Below are positions 25,297 to 34,399 of a stretch of DNA of 64,000 bases, one piece after another; positions within the stretch are counted from its first letter, which is position 1, and each line of letters opens with the position of its first letter. The notes beneath the pieces were generated by a model. That model searched no databases. It saw only the letters and a list, made by a program, of their open reading frames with translations, and was not told the origin of the DNA. The position numbers and the translations under genes were made by a program. Source of the DNA: Actinomycetota bacterium (GTDB lineage Bacteria > Actinomycetota > Thermoleophilia > Solirubrobacterales > Solirubrobacteraceae). Where the stretch lies: NCBI GenBank assembly GCA_005883215.1, contig VAYS01000012.1, forward strand, positions 1-64,000. Direction: 5' to 3'.

Positions 25297-26818
25297 GTGC
25301 GGCGTAGTTGACTATCGAGCGGTCGATCAGCCATTCCACCGGCGCGCGGTCATCGGTCCACACCGGCCCCCCGCGCGGGGCCGGGCGCAGCCGGGCCCGC
25401 GCCGTCTGCGCCGGCCCGGTCAGCTCGGGGGGCAAGTCGGTGGGCAGCGCGGGGTGACCGGCGCTCGCTCGATCGCCCGCGAGCAGGAGCGTGTTCTCGG
25501 GCTCGACCGGGTCGCTGGTGACGACGGCGAAGTCCGCGCGCATCGTCGCCGCCAGCGCCCGTTCCAGCGCGTGCGACGTCGAGGGATGTCCGACGTTGAC
25601 CACCACCACGCCGCCGGGCGTCAGCCGCCGGGCGACCAGGGCGAAGAACTCGCGGGTGGTCAGGTAGAAGGGGATGTAGGGCTGGCGGTAGGCGTCGATC
25701 AGGATCGCGTCGTAGCGGCGGGAGGTCGAGCGCAGATAGGGCCGGGCGTCGGCGGTGATCACGCGCAGGTGCGGCGCGACCATGTCGAAGTAGCGGCGGC
25801 CGATGTCGCTCAGGCGTCCGTCGAGCTCCACCGCGTCGATACGCGTCCGGGGAAAGAAGTGGCCCAGCTGGCGTACCGACGTGCCCCCCGCATTGCCGAG
25901 CACGGCCACGGCCATCGGCGCGCGCCCGCGCAAGAGCAGCGGGTCGAGCATCATCCCGTCCCAGTAGTTGCCGGTCAGCCACCCCTGGGCGGGCAGCTCG
26001 GAGTGAACGGCCAGGCCCTCGTCGAGCTCGAGCGTGCGGACCCCGTCGGGGGCCTGCAGGACGCGGGCGTACTGATAGGGGGTCTCGGTCTCATAGATCA
26101 CCCGGGCGCCATTGGCGCTCGCCTTGATCGTCCCAGTGGGAAGCGCCACCAGCACCACCGGGACGGCCAGCAGGGCGCGCCAGCGCCAGCGCAGCGCCGG
26201 TGCGGCGACCAGGGCCAGGCATAGGGCGAAGAGCTCGAACGTGCGGCGGGTGCCCACGAACGGGACCAGCCCGAGCGCGGCGGCGAACACGCCCACCAGC
26301 GAGCCGGCCGTGGAGAGCGCGTACAGGCGACCGGCGACCCGTCCGCTTTCGCGGGGATCGCGCAGGGCGATGCGAAGCGCCCACGGAGCGGCGCACCCGA
26401 GCAGCGCGACCGGCACGGCGACGAGGACCAGCACGCCGGCCAGCGAGCCCAGGAAGGCCCCCGCCGAGAGCGAGGAGAACGCCTTCACCGACACGCTGAG
26501 CAGCGGCTGGGACACCACTGGCACCAGCGCCAACAGCACCCCGGCGGCGAGCACGACCGCGCACAGCGAGCGCCGGTCGGGGCGGCGGTCGGCGGCCCGC
26601 CCGCCGAGCCAGTAGCCGAGCGACAGGGCCACGAGCACGGTCCCGATCGTGTTCGCCCACACGATCGTCGAGGCGCCGAACCAGGGGGCCAGCAGCCGCG
26701 CGGCGGCGATCTCGGCTCCCAGGCTGGCGGCGCCGACCACGACCACGATCAGTTCCAGCGGCGGCCAGCGTCCGTCCTCTGCGGTGGCCGCACGGCCGGG
26801 GGCGCTCACGCCGCCCAT
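25286..26818 (-). CDS. fused membrane / spermidine synthase-like protein
   Basis: A 510-aa protein. The N-terminal half (about 20-245) has 6-7 TM helices of the fused spermidine-synthase (SpeE-like) type, with LGAEIAAARLLAPWFGASTIVWANTIG in TM1-2. The C-terminal half is a cytosolic methyltransferase-fold aminopropyltransferase-like domain: VAVLGNAGG replaces the usual GGGDG motif, VELDGRLSDIGRRYF binds the donor, and DAYRQPYIPFYLTTREF replaces the DSTDP-type active site. Classical polyamine synthesis is therefore uncertain. ATG 26818 is chosen. It converges with the deacetylase. Confidence 0.85.
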   Translation of the reverse strand: MGGVSAPGRAATAEDGRWPPLELIVVVVGAASLGAEIAAARLLAPWFGASTIVWANTIGTVLVALSLGYWLGGRAADRRPDRRSLCAVVLAAGVLLALVPVVSQPLLSVSVKAFSSLSAGAFLGSLAGVLVLVAVPVALLGCAAPWALRIALRDPRESGRVAGRLYALSTAGSLVGVFAAALGLVPFVGTRRTFELFALCLALVAAPALRWRWRALLAVPVVLVALPTGTIKASANGARVIYETETPYQYARVLQAPDGVRTLELDEGLAVHSELPAQGWLTGNYWDGMMLDPLLLRGRAPMAVAVLGNAGGTSVRQLGHFFPRTRIDAVELDGRLSDIGRRYFDMVAPHLRVITADARPYLRSTSRRYDAILIDAYRQPYIPFYLTTREFFALVARRLTPGGVVVVNVGHPSTSHALERALAATMRADFAVVTSDPVEPENTLLLAGDRASAGHPALPTDLPPELTGPAQTARARLRPAPRGGPVWTDDRAPVEWLIDRSIVNYAARGQ

Positions 26819-26852
26819 CGTACGGGCGAGCCCGTCGGCGGTCCGGCCGGGC

Positions 26853-27314
26853 TCAGCCGCCGTCGGGGGCCGCGGTCGCCCGGCGCACGGCCCGGCGAAT
26901 GCCGGCGAACGACTCGCCTTTCTCGACATAGCCGTTGGCCCCGGCGTCGCGCACCTGGGTGCCCATGCGCGCCTCACTGAAGCCGGAGAGCACGATGATC
27001 GAGCAGCTCGGCGCCGCTTCGCGCAGACGGGGAATGGTCTCCAGGCCGTCGCGGTCGGGCATCGCCAGGTCGAGCAGGATCACGTCGGCGGCCGTGGACA
27101 CCACCCCTTCGATCGCGGTCTCGCCGTCGCCCGCCTCGCCCACGACGTGTAGCACGGGATCCTCCTCGAGCGCGAAGCGCATGAGCGCGCGGAACTCCGG
27201 CACGTCGTCGCATAGGAACACGCGAATGGTGTCGCGCTTTTCGCCAATTCCTTGACCCAGGCCGGCCGGCCCCTGCTCCTGACCACCATCCGTGGACATG
27301 CCGAAGGGCGTCAT
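26853..27314 (-). CDS. single-domain response regulator
   Basis: A 153-aa receiver-only protein. The acidic pair is in FLCDDVPE, the phospho-acceptor Asp in LLDLAMPDRDG, the Ser/Thr switch in VLSGFSE and the Lys in YVEKGES. No output domain follows, so it likely relays phosphate or acts through protein contacts. Residues 1-30 are a Gly/Gln-rich extension. ATG 27314 follows GGGAGG; alternatives are 27299 and 27359. It lies downstream of the kinase/regulator pair on the same strand with a 67-bp gap, and may be phosphorylated by that kinase (inference). Confidence 0.88.
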   Translation of the reverse strand: MTPFGMSTDGGQEQGPAGLGQGIGEKRDTIRVFLCDDVPEFRALMRFALEEDPVLHVVGEAGDGETAIEGVVSTAADVILLDLAMPDRDGLETIPRLREAAPSCSIIVLSGFSEARMGTQVRDAGANGYVEKGESFAGIRRAVRRATAAPDGG

Positions 27315-27381
27315 GGCCTCCCTACTATCGACGATCGTCCTCGTTGAGAAGATTCCCACTTTTCATGAGCTCAACACGGCG

Positions 27382-28806
27382 TCAATCGTGGTCGGCGGGA
27401 AGCGTGAGCACTAGGCGGGCTCCGGTGCCCGGCGGGCGCTCGGCGCGCACGCAACCACCGTGGGTCTCGGCGACCTGACGCACGATCGCCAGCCCCAGGC
27501 CCGAGCCCGGTCGGCCCCGCGCCTCCGGCGCCCGGTAGAAACGATCAAAGACGTGGCCGAGATCCTCCTCGGGGATGCCCGGCCCGTGATCGCGGATCGC
27601 CACCTCGCCGTCGCGCACGGTGACCTCTACCTCGCCACCGGCCGGGCTGAATTTGATCGCGTTGTCGAGCAGGTTGTTGACCGCCCGGGCCAGGCGCTCG
27701 GGCACTCCCTCCACTACGCTCGGCTCGCTCTGAAGGCGCAGCTGCACGCCATGGGCATGGCGCCGGGCGCGCTCGACGGACTCGCTGACCAGCTCGTCCA
27801 GCCGTACCGACCTCGTCGGGTGCGCGGGGGCGTCGCCCCGGGCGAGCTCGATCACGTCCGACATGAGCTCGGTGAGCTCCTCGATCTGGCGGTGCACGTC
27901 GTCGAGCAGATTGCGCCGCTCGCTCTCGCTCATCGTGTCGGCTCGCTCGAGCACCTCGAAGTTGGTGCGCAGGCTGGTCAGCGGGGTGCGCAGCTCGTGC
28001 GAGGCGTCGGCCACCAGCTGGCGCTGGGCCTGCGCCGAACGATTCAGCGCCTCGGTAGAGCGCTGCAGGGTCTCCAGCATCGAGTTGAAGCTCACCGCCA
28101 GGCGACTGAGTTCGTCGCGGCCGCTCACCTCGATTCGCCGCCCCAGGTCCTGGGTGGCGTCGACGTGCTCGGTGGCCTCGGTGAGCCGCCGGACCGGGAT
28201 CAGCGTGGTGCGGGCCACGAACCATCCCAAGGCGGCGGCCAACCCCACTCCCACCGTCCCCAGCACGAGCAGGATCAGACGCATCCGACCCAGCACGTGG
28301 TCCACCTCGTTGAGGGGGCGGGCGATCTCCACCGCTCCGTGCCCGGGGATCGCGGCCGAGACGATGCGCACATGGCTTCCGGCCACGTGGGCGTCGCGCA
28401 GAAACGTCTTGCCGCTTCCGCGCGCCAGGGCCTGCACCTTGGGATCGACGGGCAAGGCGATCGTCTCGCCCCGGGGTCGCACGAGCCGGCCGTTGGTCAT
28501 GACGAACTGGGCGTAGCCGGTGGGACCCCCGAGGACGGGCCGCGGGAGGCGGGGCCCGCTGCCCAGGCCCCTGTCCCCCCCCGGCGCCGAGCCGCGTCGG
28601 CGGTGGCGAAAACGCTCGCCCCCGAACGGCTCGTCGCCGCGGCGCGCGGCCTCGCTGGCCACGAAGCTGGCCTGGCGACGCAGCCCGGTATCGACCTGGC
28701 CCCGCAGCTGGCTGCGCACGGCGAAATAGCTCAAGATCGACGCGAGCACGATCGCAACGGCGACGGCCGCCGCGGCGGCGATCGTGATCCGCCGGCGAAG
28801 CGACAT
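27382..28806 (-). CDS. sensor histidine kinase (MprB-like)
   Basis: A 474-aa membrane kinase. TM1 is at about 8-28, the extracytoplasmic sensor at about 30-160 with an unusually Arg/Gly-rich stretch, TM2 at about 165-190, then HAMP (about 190-240), HisKA with the phospho-His in DASHELRTPLTS, and HATPase with N box NNLLDNAIKFSP, G1 DHGPGIPEE, F box FDRFYRA and G2 GSGLGLAI. ATG 28806 is 19 bp after the cognate regulator's stop. The closest known arrangement is the envelope-stress type MprA/MprB pair (inference). Confidence 0.93.
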   Translation of the reverse strand: MSLRRRITIAAAAAVAVAIVLASILSYFAVRSQLRGQVDTGLRRQASFVASEAARRGDEPFGGERFRHRRRGSAPGGDRGLGSGPRLPRPVLGGPTGYAQFVMTNGRLVRPRGETIALPVDPKVQALARGSGKTFLRDAHVAGSHVRIVSAAIPGHGAVEIARPLNEVDHVLGRMRLILLVLGTVGVGLAAALGWFVARTTLIPVRRLTEATEHVDATQDLGRRIEVSGRDELSRLAVSFNSMLETLQRSTEALNRSAQAQRQLVADASHELRTPLTSLRTNFEVLERADTMSESERRNLLDDVHRQIEELTELMSDVIELARGDAPAHPTRSVRLDELVSESVERARRHAHGVQLRLQSEPSVVEGVPERLARAVNNLLDNAIKFSPAGGEVEVTVRDGEVAIRDHGPGIPEEDLGHVFDRFYRAPEARGRPGSGLGLAIVRQVAETHGGCVRAERPPGTGARLVLTLPADHD

Positions 28807-28825
28807 CAGTGGCGCCCAGGGGCCA

Positions 28826-29497
28826 TCAGTCGCGCAGGATGTAGCCCACGCCGCGCACCGTGTGCAGGAGCCGAGGCTCACCGCCGGCCTCGGTCTTGCG
28901 CCGCAGGTAACCCATGTAGACGGCGAGCGAGTTGGACGTTTCGCCGAAGTCATAGCCCCACACCCGTTCGAAGATCACCGAGCGCGTGAGCACTTGGCGC
29001 GGGTTGCGCATGAACAGCTCGAGCAACGAGAACTCGGTGCGCGAGAGCGTGATCGAGCGGTCCCCGCGGAGCACTTCGTGCGCGCCCGGATCGAGCACGA
29101 GATCGGCGAAGCGAAGCTGCCCGTCGCCGACGCCGTCGCCGGCGCGGCGGGTGACCGCCCGCAGGCGGGCGAGCAGTTCGCGCAGGGCAAACGGCTTGAC
29201 CAGATAGTCGTCGGCGCCGGCGTCCAGGCCGGCCACCCGGTCATCGACGGTCTCGCGGGCGGTGAGCATCAGCACCGGCGTGCGGTCCCCCTCGCCGCGC
29301 ATGTGCGAGCAGACCCGCAGGCCGTCGATCCGGGGCAGGCCGATGTCCAGGATCACGGCGTCGAAACGCGCCTGGTCCAGCGCGCGTAGCGCCTGCTCGC
29401 CGTCCTCGACGGCGTCGACCTCGTAGCGCTCCAGGCGCAACGCCCGCTGCAACGCCGTGCGGACAGCGGGCTCGTCGTCGACGACCAGCACGCGCAC
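28826..29497 (-). CDS. OmpR-family response regulator (MprA-like)
   Basis: DNA-binding response regulator of about 223 aa. Receiver: VVDDEPA acidic pair, phospho-Asp in [11 protein letters not shown], Thr in MLTARE, Lys in YLVKPF. The C-terminal winged helix has [20 protein letters not shown] and [13 protein letters not shown] followed by the HTVRGVGY wing. GTG 29497 gives the classic MRVLVVDDE start with GAAGAGG 6 nt upstream; a GTG at 29518 is possible. It is the first gene of the two-component operon with the kinase downstream. Confidence 0.94.
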   Translation of the reverse strand: MRVLVVDDEPAVRTALQRALRLERYEVDAVEDGEQALRALDQARFDAVILDIGLPRIDGLRVCSHMRGEGDRTPVLMLTARETVDDRVAGLDAGADDYLVKPFALRELLARLRAVTRRAGDGVGDGQLRFADLVLDPGAHEVLRGDRSITLSRTEFSLLELFMRNPRQVLTRSVIFERVWGYDFGETSNSLAVYMGYLRRKTEAGGEPRLLHTVRGVGYILRD

Positions 29498-29571
29498 GCT
29501 CAACCTCTTCCCGGGCACAGGGGGCTCATAGGGCTCCAGGCACTAGGGTCGGGCAACCGCACAAGAGCAAG

Positions 29572-31698
29572 CTAAGAAGCGCTCGAGGCCGCGGACGGCG
29601 CCGGCGCCGGGGGAGAGGCCGTGGCGGGGGAGGAGGCGGACGCCGAGACACCCGTCGGCGGTGAGGGCGGCCGGCCCCGCAGGTAGGCGGCGACCCACAT
29701 GAGGGCAAAGGTGCCGACCACGAGCAGCAGGGGCCCGGAGTCGTTGGTGATCGATCCGGCCACCGATCCCACCGCGCCGCCCCAGAAGCAAGCCTGCCAC
29801 GCCGGCGCGTTCCTGACCGACGCCAGCGCTCGGCGCCGGTGGCGCAGGGCGTAGGCGAAGGCGAGCGCGCAGATCACGGTGTCCAGGGGATATAGGCCGT
29901 GGCGCAGGACCTCCCAGGCCAGTTCCAGCCGGCGGGCGAGGGTGGTGAGGACCTCGTCGAGCCCGTTGGCGTGAAGCACCGACCTGGTGAAGTGTCCCCC
30001 GGCGCCGGTCCCCAGATCCACCAGCGCGACCGCGGCCAGGAGCGCGACGGGCACGCCGACGGCCAAGATCCCCGCCCGCAAGCGCGGACCGCCCGGCAGC
30101 ATCACCACCGCCCCCGCCGCCGTCGCTCCGCCGATCGTAAACACCGCGCCGACGTTTCCGCCCAACGGGCCCAGCGAGGCGAGCAGGGTCAGCAGTAGGC
30201 CGGCGGCGATGAACACGGCGAAGTCGCGTCGGGTGGCGGGCCGTACCGGCAGCGCAGCGGCGACGCCGGCGAGCAGGACGATCGATAGGCCCGACGCCGC
30301 CTCGTTGCCCAGGCCGTAGTAGCGCGATCCAAACAAGGGGTTCGGGCCCAGCAGCGAGTCGACGATCAGCGGCGACCCCCGCGCCAGATCGATCGTGTAG
30401 GCGACGAGCATCGCCGCCGCCGGCAGCACCGGTCCCCGCGGCCAGGGCGCCAGGCGGTCGGTGGCCAGCGCGAGCACGAACGCGCCCCCGATGACGATCG
30501 CCATCTCAACCAGGCGACCGGGCCGCAGCGGCCCGGCGACGAGCACGGTCGTGGCCGCCCACAACACCGCCAATCCACCGAGCCGCAGCGCCGTTATCCG
30601 GCCAGCCGCGTCCCAGATCAGCCCGAACAGCAGAGCGACCGCCAGCCACACGAGCAGGAACACCTGAACGGCCAGCAGCCGCCGCCCGCTGATCACGCGC
30701 AGGCGCGCGTCAAGCGATTGGAGCTCGGACACGCTGCGTCTCCCGCTGACCCGCCACGGCGATCCCTTCATCGCCGAGGGGATCGCCAGCCCGAGCTCGC
30801 GGAGCACGGTGGCCGAAACGTCGATTCCCGCCACGATCCCCACCCGACGGGTCGAGTCCGACGTCAGCTTGCCGGAGCGCCCGGGCAGCCCGGCGGCGGC
30901 GGCGGCCAGCATCTGCGGGCTGGTCTGCTGATGCGGGGTGGTGTAGGGCGGCTGCTTGACCACGAGCACAACCTCGCCCGGAGCGCGCGCGGCCAGCAGG
31001 CGGTCAAGGAAGGCCAACCCGGCCGGGGCGCGGGGGAGGTCGACGACGACGAAGCGCCGCTCGCTGAGCGCGCGACCAACCCGCTGGGGCAGCGTCACCT
31101 CCGTTCCGGTGAGAACGCGGGCGATCCGCCCGCCGCGGTCGGCTGCCACCACGGCGTCATCCTGCAGCGTGGTACCGATGGGAACGTAGGCGGCTCCGCC
31201 CGGGATCGACGCCGCGAGCAGGCCGGGCTCGATCGTCTGGGGCGCGCTGTCGCCCCGGGCCGCGACCTGGCGCCAGGTAGGCACCCTGGCGCCCGCCCCC
31301 GAGGGCACGACGACCAGCCCCGGCGGGTCCTTGGGTCGATAGGTGCTGCGCGACACGCGGGTGCCCTGGGTCATGTCAAGCAGCGCCTGCTGCTCGGAGA
31401 AGTTGCCCTGGTTGGGTCCGAGCAGGCCTAGTGCGGGCAGGCGCCTATCGCGGCTCATGAGCTCGAGCAACGTGGGGTTGTGCGGATCGGGAGTCTCATA
31501 GCGGGGCGGAGGGACGAACGCCAGCACCACCCGGCGGGCGCCGGCGCTCGCGCCGGGGCCTCCGCCGCGAGGGGCGCTCGCCCCGCTCGCGGATCCACCG
31601 GGGGCGGTCGCCAGGAGCGCCAGTGCGAGCACGCCCGCGACGATCGCCCCGCGCGCCTGCGCGCGGCGCACTTGCGCGCGGCGCACGCTAGAGGTCAC
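29572..31698 (-). CDS. large exported/multipass membrane protein
   Basis: A 708-aa protein. The N-terminal signal or TM segment (about 18-38) is followed by an extracytoplasmic domain (about 55-345), then 9-10 TM helices (about 350-650) and a low-complexity Ser/Pro/Ala tail. The extracytoplasmic domain (LLELMSRDRRLPALGLLGPNQ; GIVAGIDVSATVLRELGL) is reminiscent of alkaline-phosphatase-superfamily-like folds but lacks an obvious catalytic Thr/Ser motif. GSRYYGLGNEAASG and GPLGGNVGAVFTIGG look like conserved membrane signatures. Function unknown. The start overlaps the stop of the upstream lipoprotein (ATGA). Confidence 0.75.
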   Translation of the reverse strand: MTSSVRRAQVRRAQARGAIVAGVLALALLATAPGGSASGASAPRGGGPGASAGARRVVLAFVPPPRYETPDPHNPTLLELMSRDRRLPALGLLGPNQGNFSEQQALLDMTQGTRVSRSTYRPKDPPGLVVVPSGAGARVPTWRQVAARGDSAPQTIEPGLLAASIPGGAAYVPIGTTLQDDAVVAADRGGRIARVLTGTEVTLPQRVGRALSERRFVVVDLPRAPAGLAFLDRLLAARAPGEVVLVVKQPPYTTPHQQTSPQMLAAAAAGLPGRSGKLTSDSTRRVGIVAGIDVSATVLRELGLAIPSAMKGSPWRVSGRRSVSELQSLDARLRVISGRRLLAVQVFLLVWLAVALLFGLIWDAAGRITALRLGGLAVLWAATTVLVAGPLRPGRLVEMAIVIGGAFVLALATDRLAPWPRGPVLPAAAMLVAYTIDLARGSPLIVDSLLGPNPLFGSRYYGLGNEAASGLSIVLLAGVAAALPVRPATRRDFAVFIAAGLLLTLLASLGPLGGNVGAVFTIGGATAAGAVVMLPGGPRLRAGILAVGVPVALLAAVALVDLGTGAGGHFTRSVLHANGLDEVLTTLARRLELAWEVLRHGLYPLDTVICALAFAYALRHRRRALASVRNAPAWQACFWGGAVGSVAGSITNDSGPLLLVVGTFALMWVAAYLRGRPPSPPTGVSASASSPATASPPAPAPSAASSAS

Positions 31699-32288
31699 AG
31701 GCCGCAGGGCCCGCCCTTGAATCTCGAGTCTCCGGGCGGGTAGAGCGGGGGCGGCAGCTCGGGCCCAGCGGCTGGGCTCGGGTTGAGCGGACGCACCGCC
31801 TTGGCGGCGCGCAGCGCCCGTCCGGGGTTGTCGGCGAACACGTCGATGGTCAAGCAGCCGGTGTAGAGCTCGATCGACTTGCCGTGTTCGTACACCACCG
31901 CCGGGACGCCCCGGATGGTCGCGGCCCGCTGGTCGCCCAGGCCGTCGTTGGAGTGTGGCCTATAGAGAACGGTGTTGACCTCGAGGGGCAGCGTGCAGCC
32001 TCCGCTGGTTATGCCCTGGTGGTGGATGCAGTCGCCGTAGTAGACGCGCATGCCAAGCGCGGGCTCGTAGTCGGCGGGCCGGTCGGCCGCCGTGAGCTGA
32101 AAGCCCTCGAACTTGCGGCCCGCCCAGTAGACGGTGTAGAGCTGGAAGTGGCGAGTGCCGGCCAGCGCCCGGGGGTCGATGGGTCGAGCGGGGTGGGTGT
32201 GGCATCCGCTCAGCCCGAAGCCGGCCACCAGCAGGGACGTCGCCGTGACGGCGCGGGTGAACGACGGCAGGTCGGGCCGACGGGGCAC
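31695..32288 (-). CDS. lipoprotein of unknown function
   Basis: A 197-aa lipoprotein with a signal peptide and lipobox LSGC at about residue 29. The mature part has conserved-looking segments FQLYTVYWAGRKFEGFQLT, YGDCIHHQG and SGGCTLPLEVNTVLYRPH, plus two or more Cys that could pair. GVPAVVYEHGKSIELYTGCLTIDVFAD resembles surface proteins that bind a ligand, but no family is recognised. It is translationally coupled to the 708-aa membrane protein and 6 bp downstream of the GH2 gene, so the three form one operon. Confidence 0.75.
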   Translation of the reverse strand: MPRRPDLPSFTRAVTATSLLVAGFGLSGCHTHPARPIDPRALAGTRHFQLYTVYWAGRKFEGFQLTAADRPADYEPALGMRVYYGDCIHHQGITSGGCTLPLEVNTVLYRPHSNDGLGDQRAATIRGVPAVVYEHGKSIELYTGCLTIDVFADNPGRALRAAKAVRPLNPSPAAGPELPPPLYPPGDSRFKGGPCGL

Positions 32289-32294
32289 CGGCGC

Positions 32295-34352
32295 TCAGAC
32301 CCCCACGGTGTCCGGCGCGGCGCGGTCGCCGCGGCGCACGCGGATGGGCGGCGGGGGCGGGGGCCGCCGCCCGGCCGCCGCGCGGATGCCCACGAACGAC
32401 CAAACGCTCAGCGCGGCGAGCGCCAGCACGGTGGCCAGGGTGAGGGCCAGCAGCAACACGTCGCCGATCGGTCCCAGCGGTGAGGCCCGGGGTCCGGACA
32501 GCGGGCGGAATAGGGGCGTGGCGGCGAATAGCGCCGCGGCGGTGGCGAACGCCGGCTTGCGGGTGCCGTCGTAGGCGATCAGTCCCTTGTGATGGATCGA
32601 GTCCAGGGGGATGTCGCGCCGGTGGGCGCCACCATCCCAGTTGGGTTTGACCGCGAACTCGCGCAGCGTCCAGTAGATCGCCCCGTTCATGAACGGCAGC
32701 GAGGCCACCGCCTGCAGCGTGCGGCGAAGGTACTGCTGCTGGAAGGCGTAGGTCTGCTTCTGGGAGGCCGGGCCGTCGACGTTGGCCTCGGCGCCGAACT
32801 CGGTCATCACCATCGCCTGCTGGGGATAGCGCCGGTGCATCAGGCGCAGGTAGGGGGCCAGGTCCTCCAGCCGGGCGGTCGAGTGGTCGCGGTGGCCCGG
32901 ATACCACCCGAAGTAGTTGTTGATCCCGAGCAGATCGAAGCTCGCGTAGGTGTGCTCGGGCGGATAGCCGGGATAGCTGAGTAGGTCCAGCGCCACCGGG
33001 ACGCTCGGATCGAGATCGCGCGCCTCGCGTGCGCCCGCCTCCATGTAGGCGCGGGTGCTCGGAACGTGGTCGGGGTCGGGCGAGAGCTCGTTGGCGACCG
33101 AGTCGGCAATAACGGAGGCGTGCGGCCGGGCCTGGAGGATGGTCTGACCAAGGGTGGCCAGCGCGGCGGTCCGCTGGGCCTCGTACACCAGCAGCTCGTC
33201 GCGGTGATAGATCGGAGCCTGGCTCCAGACCATGATGCCTGCGCGGTCGAGCCGGTCGAGCAGTCGCGGGTCGAGCGGGTACTGGGCCCGGGTGATGTTG
33301 GCGTGGACCGCGCGCAGGTCGGCCACGATCGTGTCCATGTCGGAGTCGGTCAGCGCCGGGCCGTGCCCGAGCACGTCCTCCTCGATCGAGGCCCCGCGTA
33401 CGTCGATGGCGCGCCCGTTGAGGTACAGGCGCCCGTCGTGGACGGCCACGGCGTGCAGCCCGGCCGAGAGCGTCTGGCGCTGGACCTCGGCTCCGCCGAG
33501 CAGGGGGCTGACCTGGGCGCGGTACAGGCGCGGGTGACCGGGCTCCCACAGCTGCGGCGCGCCAGGGACGGGAACGGCGAAACGCACCCGCTCCTGGGCC
33601 CCGGGAGCGAGCCGCGGGCCGCGGCGGGTGACCGCGGCCACGTCGCCCGACTCCGGCGCGTGCGCGCTGACCCGGACCTCGGGCTGCTGCACGGTCGGGC
33701 TGTGGTTTTGCACCCACGCGTCGAAGACGAATGCCGCCGAGCGGCATGGACCGGGGGCGCCGCAGTCGACGCGAGAGAGCAGCGCCGGGTCGGTGACGGT
33801 CACCGGGGGCTGGGGTAGGAGCTGGACCGGCCGGGTGATCCCGCCCCAGTTCCACCAGCCCTCGCGGGGCTCGGCGCCCTTGCGGTTGTCCACGCGCACC
33901 ACCACCTCGTTGGCCGCTCCCGCGCGCAGTCCGGCCAGGGGGACGTCAAACGGCGTGTAGGGGTCGTTGTGGGCGGCGAGCAGGCGCCCGTTCAGCCACA
34001 CCTGGGCGCTGCGGCGCACCTGCTCAAATCGCAGCGCCCACCCGTACCCCGAGGGCGTCGGCGGCGGGCGCACCGACGTGCGGTACCAGCCCACCGTGCC
34101 GGAGAACAGCTGGGGCAGGGGCCGGGGGTCAAAGACGTGGGGAACGGTGACCGCGGACCACCCGTCCCCGCCCCCGGCGGGCAGGCCGAGCGCGCCGCCG
34201 CGGTCGGCGGGATCGGGGTGAAACTGCCAGCCCGCCGACAGCGTGATCGCGGCCGGTGGGGGGGCGGGACGGGCCGATGCCGGGCCGGGCACGACGGCCG
34301 CCCAGGCCAGCAGGCAGCAGACGAGCAGGGCTTGGCGCAAGAAGGACATCAT
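32295..34352 (-). CDS. glycoside hydrolase family 2, membrane-anchored
   Basis: An exported GH2-type beta-glycosidase of about 685 aa. After a signal peptide (about 1-27) it has a jelly-roll sugar-binding domain (LSAGWQFHPDP; WYRTSVRPP; VWLNGRLLAAHNDPYTPFDVPL), an Ig-like sandwich and a TIM barrel. The acid/base Glu is in SVANELSPD and the nucleophile Glu in VMTEFGAEAN. A C-terminal TM helix (about 635-665) and basic tail anchor it to the membrane. ATG 34352 gives the best signal peptide; ATG 34388 is possible. Specificity (galactosidase, glucuronidase or mannosidase) cannot be read. Confidence 0.9.
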   Translation of the reverse strand: MMSFLRQALLVCCLLAWAAVVPGPASARPAPPPAAITLSAGWQFHPDPADRGGALGLPAGGGDGWSAVTVPHVFDPRPLPQLFSGTVGWYRTSVRPPPTPSGYGWALRFEQVRRSAQVWLNGRLLAAHNDPYTPFDVPLAGLRAGAANEVVVRVDNRKGAEPREGWWNWGGITRPVQLLPQPPVTVTDPALLSRVDCGAPGPCRSAAFVFDAWVQNHSPTVQQPEVRVSAHAPESGDVAAVTRRGPRLAPGAQERVRFAVPVPGAPQLWEPGHPRLYRAQVSPLLGGAEVQRQTLSAGLHAVAVHDGRLYLNGRAIDVRGASIEEDVLGHGPALTDSDMDTIVADLRAVHANITRAQYPLDPRLLDRLDRAGIMVWSQAPIYHRDELLVYEAQRTAALATLGQTILQARPHASVIADSVANELSPDPDHVPSTRAYMEAGAREARDLDPSVPVALDLLSYPGYPPEHTYASFDLLGINNYFGWYPGHRDHSTARLEDLAPYLRLMHRRYPQQAMVMTEFGAEANVDGPASQKQTYAFQQQYLRRTLQAVASLPFMNGAIYWTLREFAVKPNWDGGAHRRDIPLDSIHHKGLIAYDGTRKPAFATAAALFAATPLFRPLSGPRASPLGPIGDVLLLALTLATVLALAALSVWSFVGIRAAAGRRPPPPPPIRVRRGDRAAPDTVGV

Positions 34353-34385
34353 GGCGCACGGGACGGCGAGGGGGCCACGAGGCGT

Positions 34386-34391
34386 CATTCT
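34386..34391 (+). promoter_or_regulatory. -10-like box (CATTCT)
   Basis: CATTCT ends 8 nt before the GTG at 34400, supporting a leaderless start for the flippase-like protein and a compact divergent promoter with the GH2 gene. Confidence 0.4.
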
Positions 34392-34399
34392 TTGCCCGC